Positions 54,051 to 64,000 of a DNA stretch of 64,000 bases are shown here, piece by piece. The DNA comes from Ichthyophis bannanicus. Lineage: Eukaryota > Chordata > Amphibia > Gymnophiona > Ichthyophiidae. A program made the translations under genes and the position numbers. The notes beneath the pieces are model-generated. The model searched no databases, was not told where the DNA came from, and saw only the letters and a program-made list of their open reading frames with translations. Position 1 is the stretch's first letter. Each line of letters opens with the position of its first letter. The stretch spans positions 708,321,637-708,385,636 of the forward strand of contig CM066033.1 in the NCBI GenBank assembly GCA_033557465.1, given 5' to 3'.

Positions 54051-55260
54051 CTCCCTCATAGCATATTTTAACCACAAATAATCCCATTGGGATTTATCAT
54101 CACTAAGGGTAATTTTGCAACAGGAAGCCTAAGCTGGAAAGGCACCTAGGTGCATGTATTCCAGCTATTTTATAAAGGTTAGAAACAACTATGTGCCTTT
54201 ATATAAAAGCCTATCCACAAGCTCCCATATATGTTAAACCTGCAATCTTAAGTCTGTGCTGGTAGAAATCAGCACAAAAGCATGCAGTATATGTGGAAGA
54301 GCCAATCCTGTCCCCCAAGCCACCTATTCTCTGCCCCCGATATTTAACACCAGCAGCTAGTGCTGCTAAAGTAGCTAGCCGTTGCCACCAAACTTTAAAC
54401 CTGGATATTTAAAATCCGTGTTGTACACATTTGCCAGTCGCTAACTGGGCAGCTGTAATATTGAACCACTACCTGGTTAAAGATACGCAGCGAACGTTAG
54501 GCCAGTGTTTCCTGCACCTGGCTTTTGCTGTGTATCGCTAACCAGGTAGCAGCTCAATATCGCCACTGCCTGGTTAGCCAATGTAGGGGAATGACAGCCG
54601 AACCAGATAAGTACTTTAGTACCACTGCATAAGATTTGAAGGAAGTCGATAGTGCATACATCTGGTATGGGCTAAGTAGCGCTAGTGCACTTGAATGTTT
54701 TGTAGATGACGTGCTGGAAGGTTAAGTGAAAATATTCAGCTAAATAACCAATGGGAAAGCAAAAGGAGCTATAAATAACAGGCAACGTAACGGGTCGTTG
54801 ATGCAATTAAAGAGAAAGAGTTCAAGATTTCATCTCAAACTCATTATTAAGCTCTTCTACAGTCTGAGACCTGGTTGCCATTAAAAATACACCTCTTTAG
54901 GTAAAAAGTGGAGCGATAAATTTATTACATGATAGTCGTCAGTATAATTAGCTCTGAAAGGTGATCGCTTTTAGCTTTTGGTTAGCCATAGGGACCGCTT
55001 CTGCTCCACCCCCGACATGCCCCAATGCTAACCGGTTAGCATCACGGCATGTAGCTATTCTACAGCACTGACCATGCTTATGGCACTGAATATCCTGCAT
55101 AGCGGCATTTACACAGTTTGTACATCTGCAAACTATGTAAATGCCTTTGAATATCCCCCCTACTATGGTTGCCCTGAATACATTCATTTAGTCTGGCTTT
55201 AGGGTCAAGGCAAAACGTATGCAAATGAGACAATAGACTGGTATCAAACACTTAAAATAA
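54051..55260. other. Old repeat DNA with hairpins
   Basis: No gene seen. Repeated CTGGTTA/TAACCAGG and CGCTAACC motifs near 54440-54590, a 14-bp palindrome GCTAACCGGTTAGC at 55029-55042 and a 17-bp-stem hairpin at 55104-55145 suggest a MITE-type repeat that I cannot name. Confidence 0.4.
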
Positions 55261-55420
55261 GACGAAATTAGACTTACCTGCTAATTGTTGTTCCTTGAGG
55301 AACTCCAGTCCAGTCCCGAACCTCTGGGTAATGCACCTCTTCCAGCAGCTTGGAGACTGATCACGTCATCTTCTTGATGACAATAGTACTAATAGAGCAA
55401 GCACCGCCCCTTCTGCCCAG
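55261..55420 (-). repeat. DIRS C 3' inverted terminal repeat
   Basis: GGTAATGCACCTCTTCCAGC, AGCTTGGAGACTGA and the following ACTAATAGAGCAAGCACCGC are inverted at 61130-61250. The outer TGCTAATTGTTGTTCC is mirrored in the ICR. Confidence 0.85.
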
Positions 55421-55671
55421 TACCTACTGACAAAGCAGACTCACAGGAGCAACAAATAAGTAGTTAACCAGAACAGAATTTAACAGTCTAATAACTGCTC
55501 CCAACCTGGGGAAGGGAATCCTCCCATCCCCCTCCTTGGGAGAGAGAACCTACCGTGCCGAAACGAACACCGAACTTAAACTATGTATGAGTGATAAAAA
55601 AACCCTTGCCCAACCCGCCGCAGAACAAATTCCTGAGAAGTACAAACAATGGGTGGGATGTGGGACTGACT

Positions 55672-55775
55672 GGACTGGAGTACCTCAAGGAACAACAATT
55701 AGCAGGCAAGTCTAATTTTGTATTCCTTATTGTCCCTCCAGTCCAGTCCCGAACCTCTGGGATGTAACAGAGCAG
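55672..55775 (-). repeat. DIRS C internal complementary region
   Basis: CAAGGAACAACAATTAGCAG complements the 3' end. TTCCTTATTGTCCCTCCAGT with CCAGTCCCGAACCTCTGGG complements the 5' end near 61235-61276. The join of the two is the predicted circle junction. Confidence 0.88.
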
Positions 55776-56223
55776 TTAAGCAGAATGGGAGGGACCAGCC
55801 GCACAGGCCCGGAGCACCGCTGAACCGAAACAAGCATTCCCCGCTGAATGTCCAGACTGTAATGCTTCGCAAAGGTATGCAATGACGACCGGGTGGCTGC
55901 CTTGCAAATCTCCACTGGCGGAACCAGACTGTGTTCCGCCCAAGAAACTGCCTGCACTCTGGTAGAATGTGCCCATAATCCCGCTGGCCCCGGCCTACCC
56001 TTGAGGAGATACGCAGACAAGATCGCTTCCCCGATCCATTGAGAAATAGACGCCTTAGCCGCAGCCTCTCCCTTGCGGGGACCCCCAAACAGCACAAAAA
56101 GATGATCCAACCTACGAAACTCACTAGTAGCCTTCAAATAACGACGGAGAATTCTCCGCAATGGAAGATGATTGCCCGTTTCTCCCCCTCTGGCCAAAAC
56201 TGGAAGAGGCACCGGTTGATTCA
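55727..56223 (-). pseudogene. DIRS C tyrosine recombinase C-part, catalytic residues intact
   Basis: DHLFVLFGGPRKGEAAAKAS, LWAHSTRVQAVSWAEHSL (HxxR intact) and SLHTFAKHYSLDI with the catalytic Tyr. The domain continues to a natural-looking C-terminus that overlaps the ICR. It is separated from its N-part by the inserted tail at 56224-56401. Confidence 0.85.
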
Positions 56224-56375
56224 TACCAACCTGTAAATAGTTACCCTAGTGATGTCCAAGTTACAGCACCTGTTCCATTGCAAATACAGTGCAGCCTAGG
56301 CCGCACTGTAAAAGTTACTGTTGTATGTAAACCGCACTGATTTTAAATAGCGCGGTATAAAAGACACACTAAATA

Positions 56376-56401
<26 letters not shown>
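56224..56401 (+). mobile_element. Retroposon 3' end with hairpin, copy 3
   Basis: About 178 bp inserted in the YR gene of C, ending TGTAAACCGCACTGATTTTA and AATAGCGCGGTATAAAAG then (AAATA)n. It shares the TGTAAATAGTT motif with the insert in A. The stem arms are 56331-56338 and 56349-56356. YR sequence resumes at ATGAAATGCCGAAACC. Confidence 0.8.
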
Positions 56402-56407
<6 letters not shown>

Positions 56408-57000
56408 GCCGAAACCACTTTAGGCAGGAAGGAAGGAAAGAACTGTACTAAGCACCACCTTCTCCTTAGAAAACAAAAGAAACAGCTCCCGGCACGACAA
56501 AGCTTGTAACTCAGATATCTGGCAAGCTGAACAGATAGCCACGAGGAACACTGTCTTAAGGGTCAAATCCTTACTAGAAGCCCGAGCCAAAGGCTCAAAT
56601 GGCTTCCCACACAGCGCTGAAAGCACCAGATTGAGGTCCCATAGTGGAACCAATACCCTTCGCAGAGGACGGAGATGAAGAACTGCCTTCAAGAATCGTG
56701 CCACATCCGGATGCGCGCCCAATGCTATACCTTGAATCTTTCCGCGATAACAGGCGATCGCTGCCAGTTGAACTCTCAAGGAACTAGCGGCCAATCCTTT
56801 TTCTAACCCGGCCTGCAAGAATTCCAAGATCAGGGGAACCTCGGCCGAATCTGGTCTGACCTGCCTGCTAGCACACCATGCCTCGAACAGGCGCCAAACC
56901 CTTATGTAGGCCAACAAGTCGACCTTCTCCTTGCTTTCAACAACGTCGCAATCACCGGCCCCGAATAGCCCTTGCGCCTCAGCTACGCCCTTTCAAGAGC
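56402..57000 (-). pseudogene. DIRS C tyrosine recombinase N-part
   Basis: LAYIRVWRLFEAWCASRQVR, ILEFLQAGLEKGLAASSLRV, LWDLNLVLSALCGKPFEPLA and LVAICSACQISELQAL are the core-binding region and start of the catalytic domain (the first conserved Arg of SARRISEL reads Cys-Gln here, so it may be lost). It is open for 165 codons up to the retroposon insertion. Confidence 0.83.
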
Positions 57001-57963
57001 CAGGTCGTAAGCAAGAATCGATCCACCTGAGGCATTAGTACTGGCCCTTACGACAAGAGATCCACTCGTGCCGGGAGATGCCACGGCCGATCCGTGAGAT
57101 TCCTTACCAGGTCCACGTACCACGGATGATGGGGCCATTCCAGGGCAATGAGAACCACCAGCCCGCGATGTGACTTTATCCTCTGCACCACCTGGCCGAT
57201 TAGCGGCCAAGGCGGAAACACGTAGAGGAGTCCCTCGACCGGCCACCTTTGCACGAGGGCGTCCAGCCCTTCCGACATTCTTTCCCTTTTTCTGCTGAAA
57301 AACTGACTCGCCTGTGAACTTCGCCATCAAATCCATGACCGGTGCCCCCCATCGGAGGACCAGTAATTCAAACACCTCCTGATTGAGCACCCATTCTCCT
57401 GGATCTACTCGAACCTGGCTCAGATCCGCTGTGACATTGTCGGTTCCCACTACATGGGCCGCCAACACCTGGAGATGAGCCTCTGCCCAGCCCATCAGGG
57501 ACTCGGCCTCCGCCTCCAGAGCTGCACTGCCTGTGCCACCCTGTCGGTTGATGTAGGCTACCGTTGTTGCATTGTCTGACAGTACTCATACTGCTGCCCC
57601 CTGCAACCTCATCTGAAAACTCTGCAATGCCAGGGACACTGCCCGCATCTCCAGCCTGTTGATGGACCAACAAACCTCCTGTGGGCCCCACTGCTCCTGT
57701 GCAAAGTGATTCTGGCAATAAGCCCCCCAGCCTGAAAGACTGGCATCCGTCACCACCGGTATCCAATCTGGGGATTCGAGAGGCATCCCTCTTTCCAGAT
57801 GCTGACTCGTCAGCCACCATCTGAGAGCCTTCTTGACCCCCTGTGGGCAGGGGAGCCTCTGGGACAGAGAGGAAGACCGATGCGACCAATGCCTGAGCAG
57901 CGACATCTGGAGAAGCCTCATATGCACCCTCGCCCAAGGCACCAGATTGAGAGCAACCGCCAT
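56983..57963 (-). pseudogene. DIRS C RNase H, frameshifted
   Basis: WIPVVTDASLSGWGAYCQNH and INRLEMRAVSLALQSFQMRL in one frame. GTDNVTADLSQVRVDPGEW and the extension with PWPLIGQVVQRIKSHRGLVV and EWPHHPWYVDLVRNL lie in others. Catalytic Asp and Glu are kept. A stop follows LQGAAV near 57586. Confidence 0.8.
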
Positions 57964-58871
57964 GGTGCCGCGAAGTTGAAGATAGTGCCATGCCGTGGGC
58001 TCCGGACGTCGCAGAAACTCCTACACTAGGCGCTGAAGCTCTCGTGCTCTCAGCTCCGGCAAAAAGACTCTCCCCACCCATGTATCGAAATGGGCTTGAG
58101 ATACTCTGACACCTGAGACGGATGCAAGTGACTTTTGGCCACATCAACCACCCACCCAGGCTTTGCAAAAACGGCACCACTCTGGCTGTAGTGCATTCGC
58201 TCTCGGCCCTGGACTTTGCCCTGATGAGCCAGTCGTCGAGATAGGGATGTATGAGGACCCCTTCTTTGCGCAACGCTGCTGCCACCACCACTATGACCTT
58301 CGTAAAGGTGCGTGGCGCTGTCGCAAGAACGAAAGGTAGGGCCCGGAACTGAAAATGTCCCATGGGCACCGCAAACCTGAGGAACTGCTAATGCTCTTGC
58401 TGAATGGGAAATGTGCAGGTACGCTTTCGTAAGGTCGAGGGACGTGAGGAACTCCCTGTCGCGGACCGTCACAATGACGGACCGCAAGGTCTCCATCCGA
58501 AAATGCAGGACTCGCAGACAGCAGTTTACACGCTTTAAGTGGAGAATGGGCCGGAACACTTGGTCCTTCTTTGGTACCACAAAATAAATGGCGTATCGAC
58601 CGTAGCCATACTGGTCTTGAGGCACATGCACCACAGCCCGGAGCTGCAGTAATCGCCTCAGAGTGTCGTGAACTGCAAGTGCCTTGGCCCGCGCCTTGCA
58701 TGGAGACTGTACAAAGGAGCTGCCCAACGGATGATTGAACTCTAGCGCATAACCCTCTCGAATGACCTCCAGGACCCACTGATCTGAGGTAATTTGGGCC
58801 CAGGCGGGGTAAAAGCCCTGCAACCGTCCTCCCAGGGGCTGTTTCGCCACCCGGGCCCCCCTCACTTCCAT
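57964..58871 (-). pseudogene. DIRS C reverse transcriptase, frameshifted
   Basis: RYAIYFVVPKKDQVFRPILH, MRMETLRSV-like MLETLRSVIV region, TSLDLTKAYLHIS, then after a frameshift near 58400 FRALPFVLATAPRTFTKVIV and HPYLDDWLIRAKSRAES with the catalytic Asp pair intact. Confidence 0.83.
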
Positions 58872-59017
58872 TGAGGTTTCTTAGGTCCCAAGAACGGGGC
58901 CACCACAAATCCGCGCCCCGCTCCTTGGAAATCTCAAAATCCTTGCGATCGTGCAGGAAAATGGCCTCTCTGGAAAGGCGTCTGGCATGTGGGATGAAAA
59001 CGTCAAAATTCCTGCTG

Positions 59018-60340
59018 TTATCCCCGAGGGGCCGAGACACTCTGGCTCGGTTTCTGCTTGTCCTCTGGCAATCGGCCACCCTTGGACTCACCCAGATCCT
59101 TAACTAGCTTCTCCAGATCCTCTCCGAATAGAAACTTCCTTCTAAAAGGAAGCTTACTGAGTCGGGCCTTGGAAAAGGAATCTGCTGCCCAATTTTGAAG
59201 CCACAAATAACAGCGTGCCACCACCACCGAGGCCATACTCTTAGAGAGACCTCTGATGAGATCATAATGAATATCCGCCAGGTACCCTGCCCCGGATTCC
59301 AACCGGAAAGTCTCCTCCACCTGGTCCAACTCCTCATGCTGCTGTATGCGCCGAGACCAACGGAGACAGGCACGCGCCACCCAAGCTCTACAAATGGAGG
59401 CTTGGAGGGAAAGGGCATTGACATCAAACACCTGCTTCAGCAGCGCATCCAGCTTCCTATCCTGAGCATCTTTCAGCGCTGCCGCCCCTTCCACTTTAAT
59501 TGTCGTCTTCTTCATGACTGTCAACACTGCTGCAGCTACCTTCGGAGAATGAAAGAGCTTCTTATCCAGATCTGACAATGGATAAAGGCAGTTCATGAGC
59601 TTAGCCCCATGAAACCTATTCTCCAGCAGATCCCACTCATCCTGGATCATCTGCCACACCACTCTATGTATGGGGAAGACGGACTGGGTCGTTCATACGG
59701 CTCACAGGAGGGGATTCTCCAAGATCTCGTCCTCCATTGAAGACCCGACTGGCATGTTTAGTGTCTTCAACGATTCCATTATTAGTGCCGACAATTCTTT
59801 TCTACGAAAAACCCTGACTATCCGGGCTTCGTCTTCCTGTTCGGGAATTCTGACTTCCTCGAGCTCCTAATCTAAATACATCTCCATGTCAAGATCCTCT
59901 CTCTCTCGAGCTCTGTCAACACTAGCAATTGCCCCTGCCTTTAGGGCGCTTCGCTGGACAGAATCCGGGCTCCTCATAGAGACCACCTGGCCTCTTTCCG
60001 CTCTGCGCCACCAAGGACGTTCCTCCTTCCCCCTGCTGGTGCAAACAGAACGCCTGGTGAAGCAGCAGGACAAACTTGGGCAAAAATAAACCCGTGACCC
60101 CCCCTTCCCGATAGCCCCTGGGAGGAAGACGACCCAGGAACAGCTTGGAAACTGGAGGGTGGCTCCGGAGAGGCAGGTGCTGGTCCTGTTGTCACCTGCT
60201 CGTTCATAGACGGGCCAAGGGTGCTTTCCATCTCAGAGCCTACCTGCAGTGACTGCTCCATTGCGATGGCCTCCTAAGTGCACCCCCTACAAACCCCTGT
60301 CTCGGAAACCGTACCTCGCCTGGTTCCACACACCAGACAC
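59018..60340 (-). pseudogene. DIRS C gag-like protein
   Basis: Core open for 214 codons (59018-59662): NCLYPLSDLDKKLFHSPKVA, GAAALKDAQDRKLDALLKQV, NALSLQASICRAWVARACLR, YLADIHYDLIRGLSKSMASV and LFGEDLEKLVKDLGESKGGR, collinear with element B. The N-terminal zinc-ribbon motif ARPQCLVCGTRRG with TGVCRGC is at about 60280-60360. The middle is frameshifted. Confidence 0.8.
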
Positions 60341-61129
60341 TGCGGTCTTGCTGGCATGCCCCCACTGCGCCCCAGACTCAATCTATGTAACCTGAGCCAC
60401 TGACAGACAAGAGAAGTTCTGTTTTGTTTTGTTTTTTTTTTAACTGCAGAAAAGGAAGACAAAACAAATGAAATTGAAATTAAATTGAAAAGAAAGCACT
60501 TAACTAGCATGAAAACCACTCGATTCCAGCAGAGCAGACCAGTCGCGAACCTTTCTGCACGTCTGCACGTTCGAGCAGGAAAATGAACGCGATCACCGGC
60601 TCCCGCCGAAATTCAGGCCGCAGCACATTGTCGCAGTAGATAATTTCCCCCTACTTCCAAGCGTGTTCCCTTCTTATCTTAGCGAAACAAGCCCTCTGCG
60701 CCGTAGCGGGAGAAAAAACTCTAGCTCTCTCAGTGCTTGAGGGCTCCTCTCTGCACTCCCCGCGCTCAACCAGAAGTACCGGCTTTGGCGCTGAGAGTCC
60801 TCCAGGGAAAAATAGCTCTGCTTAAAAGCTGCAGGCACCGCACACCCGATAGCCAACAGCCGACCGCGGGATCAGGAGCAGCACTGCCCCAGGTAAACCA
60901 CCACCTACTCACCACCCCACTGCCAGAATCAAGGGGGGGGAGGGGGGCCTCCTTCACTGCAAATTTTCTTCTTGATCGCTTCTGTTCTATTTTTTTTTTT
61001 TTAACCAAAGTGCTCTAATCACAGACTGTAAACCAAAGAAAAACGCCACAAAAATAACTAACTAAACTAACTAATCTCCTTAGTTGTACCCAGTGAGCTG
61101 AGCCTACAGGCTCACCACCTCCAGGCTGC

Positions 61130-61276
61130 TTGGAGACTGAGTGTACTGGGCAGAAGGGGCGGTGCTTGCTCTATAAGTACTATTGTCATCAAGAAGGTGA
61201 CATGTTCAGTCTCCAAGCTGCTGGAAGAGGTGCATTACCCAGAAGTACGGAACTGGACTGGAGGGACAATAAGGAA
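61130..61276 (-). repeat. DIRS C 5' inverted terminal repeat
   Basis: Inverted match to 55261-55420, ending GGACTGGAGGGACAATAAGG plus AA. The leader at 60540-61129 is GC-rich near gag and contains T runs near 60425-60440 and 60990-61002. Confidence 0.85.
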
Positions 61277-61550
61277 GACATCTGAATTTTTTTTTCTATT
61301 TTGGCCTTCCAGTACAACTGGTCACCACTGGAGCAGTGTTACAGCACTATGCGCTTGGATTCACAAGTGCCTGGGGATTTTCTTCATTTTATTATTCACT
61401 CAGCAACAATCCTCAAGAAGGGGCCACAGATTACGGCTCCTTCCAGAACTTGATAAGAATTCACCCAGAGTCTGGCACTAAGAGTTTGATTTTTTTAAAC
61501 AGGTACCTATGTGAAATGTCCAATAAAATGTGTGTTTTATGAAGACTAAG
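61277..61550. other. 274-bp spacer between DIRS C and G
   Basis: No coding feature recognised. An AATAAAATGTGTG polyadenylation-like motif lies near 61521, without other support for a gene end. Confidence 0.4.
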
Positions 61551-62044
61551 GAGTAATTAGACCTTACCTGCTAATTAGTGTTCCTGAAGGAACTCCAGTC
61601 CAGTCCCTTTCTTCTGGGTTATGCTCCCCTTCCAGCAGCTTGCAGTCTGAGCTCATTATCAATTTGATGTCCCACTGATATAAATACCACTGGCACCACT
61701 CACCAGCACTAGTAATCTATTGAAAAAGCAGACTTAACGGAGAGATAATTAAGTAACAATAACTTCAAATTTAACTGCCAAACTCTAGAATATCCCCTCC
61801 CATCTCCCCCGGAAGGAACTTCCCACCCCCCGGGAAGAGGAGGAGGAGGAGAAGGCTTACCTGAACCCGCACCAGCCCTTACCTAACCGCTCCTCAGGGC
61901 CACTGCCAGTCTATACCGCCTCACCATCGAAAACCTCCACGAGGAGCATTCAGACATCATCTTCACTCCCTTAACAGAACTTCGGTCCAGTGATATGATT
62001 TCTAAAACTTAATCCTGAAAAGAAAACTCGGGTGGGATCAGGGA

Positions 62045-62145
62045 CTGGATGGAGTTCCTTCAGGAACAGTAATTAGCAGGTAAGGTCTAATTACTCTTTC
62101 CTTATCGTCCCTCCAGTCCAGTCCCTCTCCTCTGAGATGTAACAG
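62045..62145 (-). repeat. DIRS G internal complementary region
   Basis: CCTTCAGGAACAGTAATTAG complements the 3' end at 61570-61600. TTCCTTATCGTCCCTCCAGT represents the other end. Same layout as in B and C. Confidence 0.86.
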
Positions 62146-62151
62146 AGCAGT

Positions 62152-63100
62152 TCAAGCCTGGGAGGGGTCCGCAATCCCGGACCGAAGCACCGCTCTCCCA
62201 AAACCAGCTTCCACTGCCGCCTGAACATCCAACATGTAATACTTAGCAAAGGTATGTAAAGACGACCAAGTGGCCGCTCTACAAATGTCCAATGGCAGAG
62301 CCAAACTATACTCCGCCCACGAGGCCGCCTGGGCTCGAGTTGAATGCGCTCGGAAGCTTTCCAGAACCTGCTTCCCCTTCAGGATGTAGGCCGAAGCAAT
62401 GGCTTCCCTGATCCACCTGGAGATGGATGCCTTGTCTGCTGCCTCACCCTTATGCGCCCCCCCCCCCAACAGGACAAAATAACCACTCGGACTTATGAAA
62501 TGGAGCCGTGCGACTCAAATAACACTTTAGCACTCTGCGCACATTCAGACGGCATAGTCTTGCATCGTCCGCCTCCAGTCTCCCTCTAGGAAAGGACGAG
62601 AGAGAGACGGACTGATTCACATGAAAGGGAGAAACTACCTTTGGCAAAAAGGAAAGTACGGTATGCAAGACCACCTTCTCCTTAAAGAAAGAAAGAAAGA
62701 AAAGGCGGAAACGACAACAGAGCCTGAAGCTCCGAAATACGCCTAGCGGAACAGATAGCCACTAGAAAAACTGCCTTGAGGGTTAAGTCCTTCAAAGAAG
62801 CCTACCCCACTGGCTCGTAAGGTTCTCCAGCTAAAGCATTCAACACCAGATTGAGATCCCAAGGAAGGATCAATGACCTCTGCTAAGGCCGCAGGCGACG
62901 AACCACTCGCAGGAACCTACTTATGTCTGCGTGTTCTCCTAAGGCCTTTCCATGGACTTTACCCCTATAACAGGAAATGAACCTGCAAGGAGCTGGCCGC
63001 CAAGCCTTTTTCGAAACCTGCCTGCAAAAACTCCAAAACCTCCAGCACGGAGACCGCAAGGGGCCTCTTCTTCTGAACCGCACACCAGGCCTCAAAAATA
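62152..63100 (-). pseudogene. DIRS G tyrosine recombinase, frameshifted
   Basis: The C-part has FRAHSTRAQAASWAEYSLAL (HxxR intact), DICRAATWSSLHTF and AKYYMLDVQAAV with the catalytic Tyr. The frame breaks at a C run near 62456-62467. Upstream are LSFLPKVVSPFHVNQSVSL and, near 62880-63095, YRGKVHGKALGEHADISRFL. A (GAAA)n tract at 62683-62703 lies within the gene. Confidence 0.83.
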
Positions 63101-63972
63101 CACCAGATCCTCACATAACAGAGGGAGGTTGAGCGCTTGCACGCGTTCAATAAGGTCGAAATCACTGCTCCTGAATATCCCCGCTCCTGCATATCCCCAC
63201 TTACGAAGCCTTGCCCTTTCAATAGCCAGGCTGTAAGCGAGAACCGATCCACCTGGGGCATCCACATGGGTCCCTGCACTAGGAGATTGTCTCTGCAGGG
63301 AAGCCGCCACGGACAATTGGCCCTCAGCCTCACGAGGTCTGCATACCACGGCCGCCGAGGCCAGTCCGGGGCTATGAGAATCACAAATCCTCGGTGGGCT
63401 TCCACCTGCTGCAGAACCCTTCCTATGAGAGCCCAAGGCGGGAAAACATACAGGAGACCTTCCATGGGCCACTTCTGGACCAGAGCATCCAGGCCTTCAA
63501 ACATCCTTTCCTTTCTCCGGCTGAAAAACCAGCTCGCCTTGGCCAACTCCCATCGTGCCATGAGGTCCATGATCGGAGCCCCCCAACGGGCTACCACTTG
63601 TTCGAACACCTCCTGACCGAGCTCCCACTCTCCATGATCTATCTTGTACATGCTCGGGTAATCCGTCGTGACGTTTTCTATGCCGGCCATGTGCTGTGCC
63701 AACAGGGCTATTAGGTGGGCTTTGGCCCATTACAACAGACTCTCCGCTTCCTCCTCCAATGGAGGACTGCTTGTCTCATCCTGACGGTTGATGTAGGCCA
63801 CTGTCGTGATGTTGTCGGACAGCACACGGACCACTCTTTGATGGACTAAAAACTCAAATGCTCTGAGAGCTAAGGCTACTGCCCGCATCTCCAGTCTGTT
63901 GATGGACCACTGGGCCTCCACCGAATTCCAGAGACCCTGGGCAAAACAGCCTTCGCAATGCGCCCCCCACAA
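62965..63972 (-). pseudogene. DIRS G RNase H and overlap with recombinase
   Basis: WGAHCEGCFAQGLWNSVEAQ, INRLEMRAVALALRAFEF and VLSDNITTVAYINRQ lie in the 63730-63972 frame. A 245-codon frame (62965-63702) reads YVFPPWALIGRVLQQVEAHR and APDWPRRPWYADLVRLRANC, then passes into the start of YR with GAVISTLLNACKRSTSLCYV. RNase H and YR are thus continuous in one frame here, unlike in A. Confidence 0.82.
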
Positions 63973-64000
63973 CCATCTAGACTGGCATCCGTCGTCAACT

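Larger units (their letters stand above)
55261..61276 (-). mobile_element. DIRS-type retrotransposon C
   Basis: 6.0-kb element of the B/C/G subfamily. The left end ATTAGACTTACCTGCTAATT and the right end GGAGGGACAATAAGGAA are defined through the ICR at 55672-55775, which holds both as complements. Order on the minus strand: 5' repeat, gag, RT, RNase H, YR, ICR, 3' repeat. It is disrupted by frameshifts in RT and RNase H and by a retroposon tail in YR. Confidence 0.9.
61551..64000 (-). mobile_element. DIRS-type retrotransposon G (5' part outside window)
   Basis: The 3' repeat starts AGTAATTAGACCTTACCTGC at about 61551. The ICR at 62045-62145 holds its complement followed by TTCCTTATCGTCCCTCCAGT, the complement of an expected 5' end GGAGGGACGATAAGGAA beyond the window. 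YR and RNase H follow on the minus strand. Close relative of C. A C run and a (GAAA)n insertion disrupt YR. Confidence 0.88.

Noticed and set aside
61500..61535. 3' end of a plus-strand host gene at the AATAAA motif
   Set aside because: No upstream exon or coding frame supports a gene, and AATAAA is frequent in AT-rich DNA.

Overview
This is a piece of a large, repeat-rich vertebrate genome. The mix of abundant DIRS-type tyrosine-recombinase retrotransposons, CR1, L2-like and L1-like LINEs and hAT-type DNA transposons fits an amphibian. The CR1 3' end resembles the copies I remember from caecilians, but the species is an inference. There are no bacterial-style operons. About three quarters of the window is transposon, and most coding potential belongs to decayed transposon genes.

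Layout. 1-5677 is a DIRS element (A) whose 3' end lies outside the window. 5678-9003 is a CR1 LINE on the plus strand. 9004-9343 is a remnant of an older DIRS-like repeat. 9344-15590 is DIRS element D, carrying a 642-bp Penelope-like insertion and a 101-bp-arm palindrome. 15833-27506 is DIRS element E, split by the nested DIRS element B (16304-21696) and also carrying a composite insertion and a hAT MITE. 27507-32404 is mostly unique DNA containing three well-defined minus-strand exons that I assign to CEP170. 32405-35057 is an L2-like LINE, 36513-36730 a tRNA-SINE-like head, and 36731-37975 a G-rich minisatellite. 39915-46939 is an old DIRS element (F) loaded with CR1 and DNA-transposon insertions. 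48011-48333 is a MITE and about 48600-54050 is an L1-like LINE. 55261-61276 is DIRS element C, and 61551 to the end is DIRS element G, which runs off the window.

How the parts work. The DIRS elements share one plan, read on the minus strand: 5' inverted terminal repeat, gag-like ORF with a Cys-rich zinc motif, reverse transcriptase plus RNase H, an overlapping tyrosine recombinase ORF, an internal complementary region (ICR), and the 3' inverted terminal repeat. In B, C, D, E, F and G the ICR can be read as the complement of the two element ends joined together, as expected if it templates a circular DNA intermediate. Two DIRS subfamilies can be told apart by gag and terminal sequence: A/D/E, and B/C/G with F as a distant relative. 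All seven copies, and the CEP170 exons, lie on the minus strand. None is fully intact: each has frameshifts, insertions or catalytic substitutions.

Most interesting points: the readable ICR circle-junction architecture; the chimeric 1,074-codon frame of B, which crosses RNase H out of frame; the palindrome inside a recombinase gene; the Penelope-like insertion with a 14-bp target duplication; a composite insertion joining a 76-bp inverted copy of B to minisatellite units related to those at 37 kb; and the same-strand bias of the DIRS copies.
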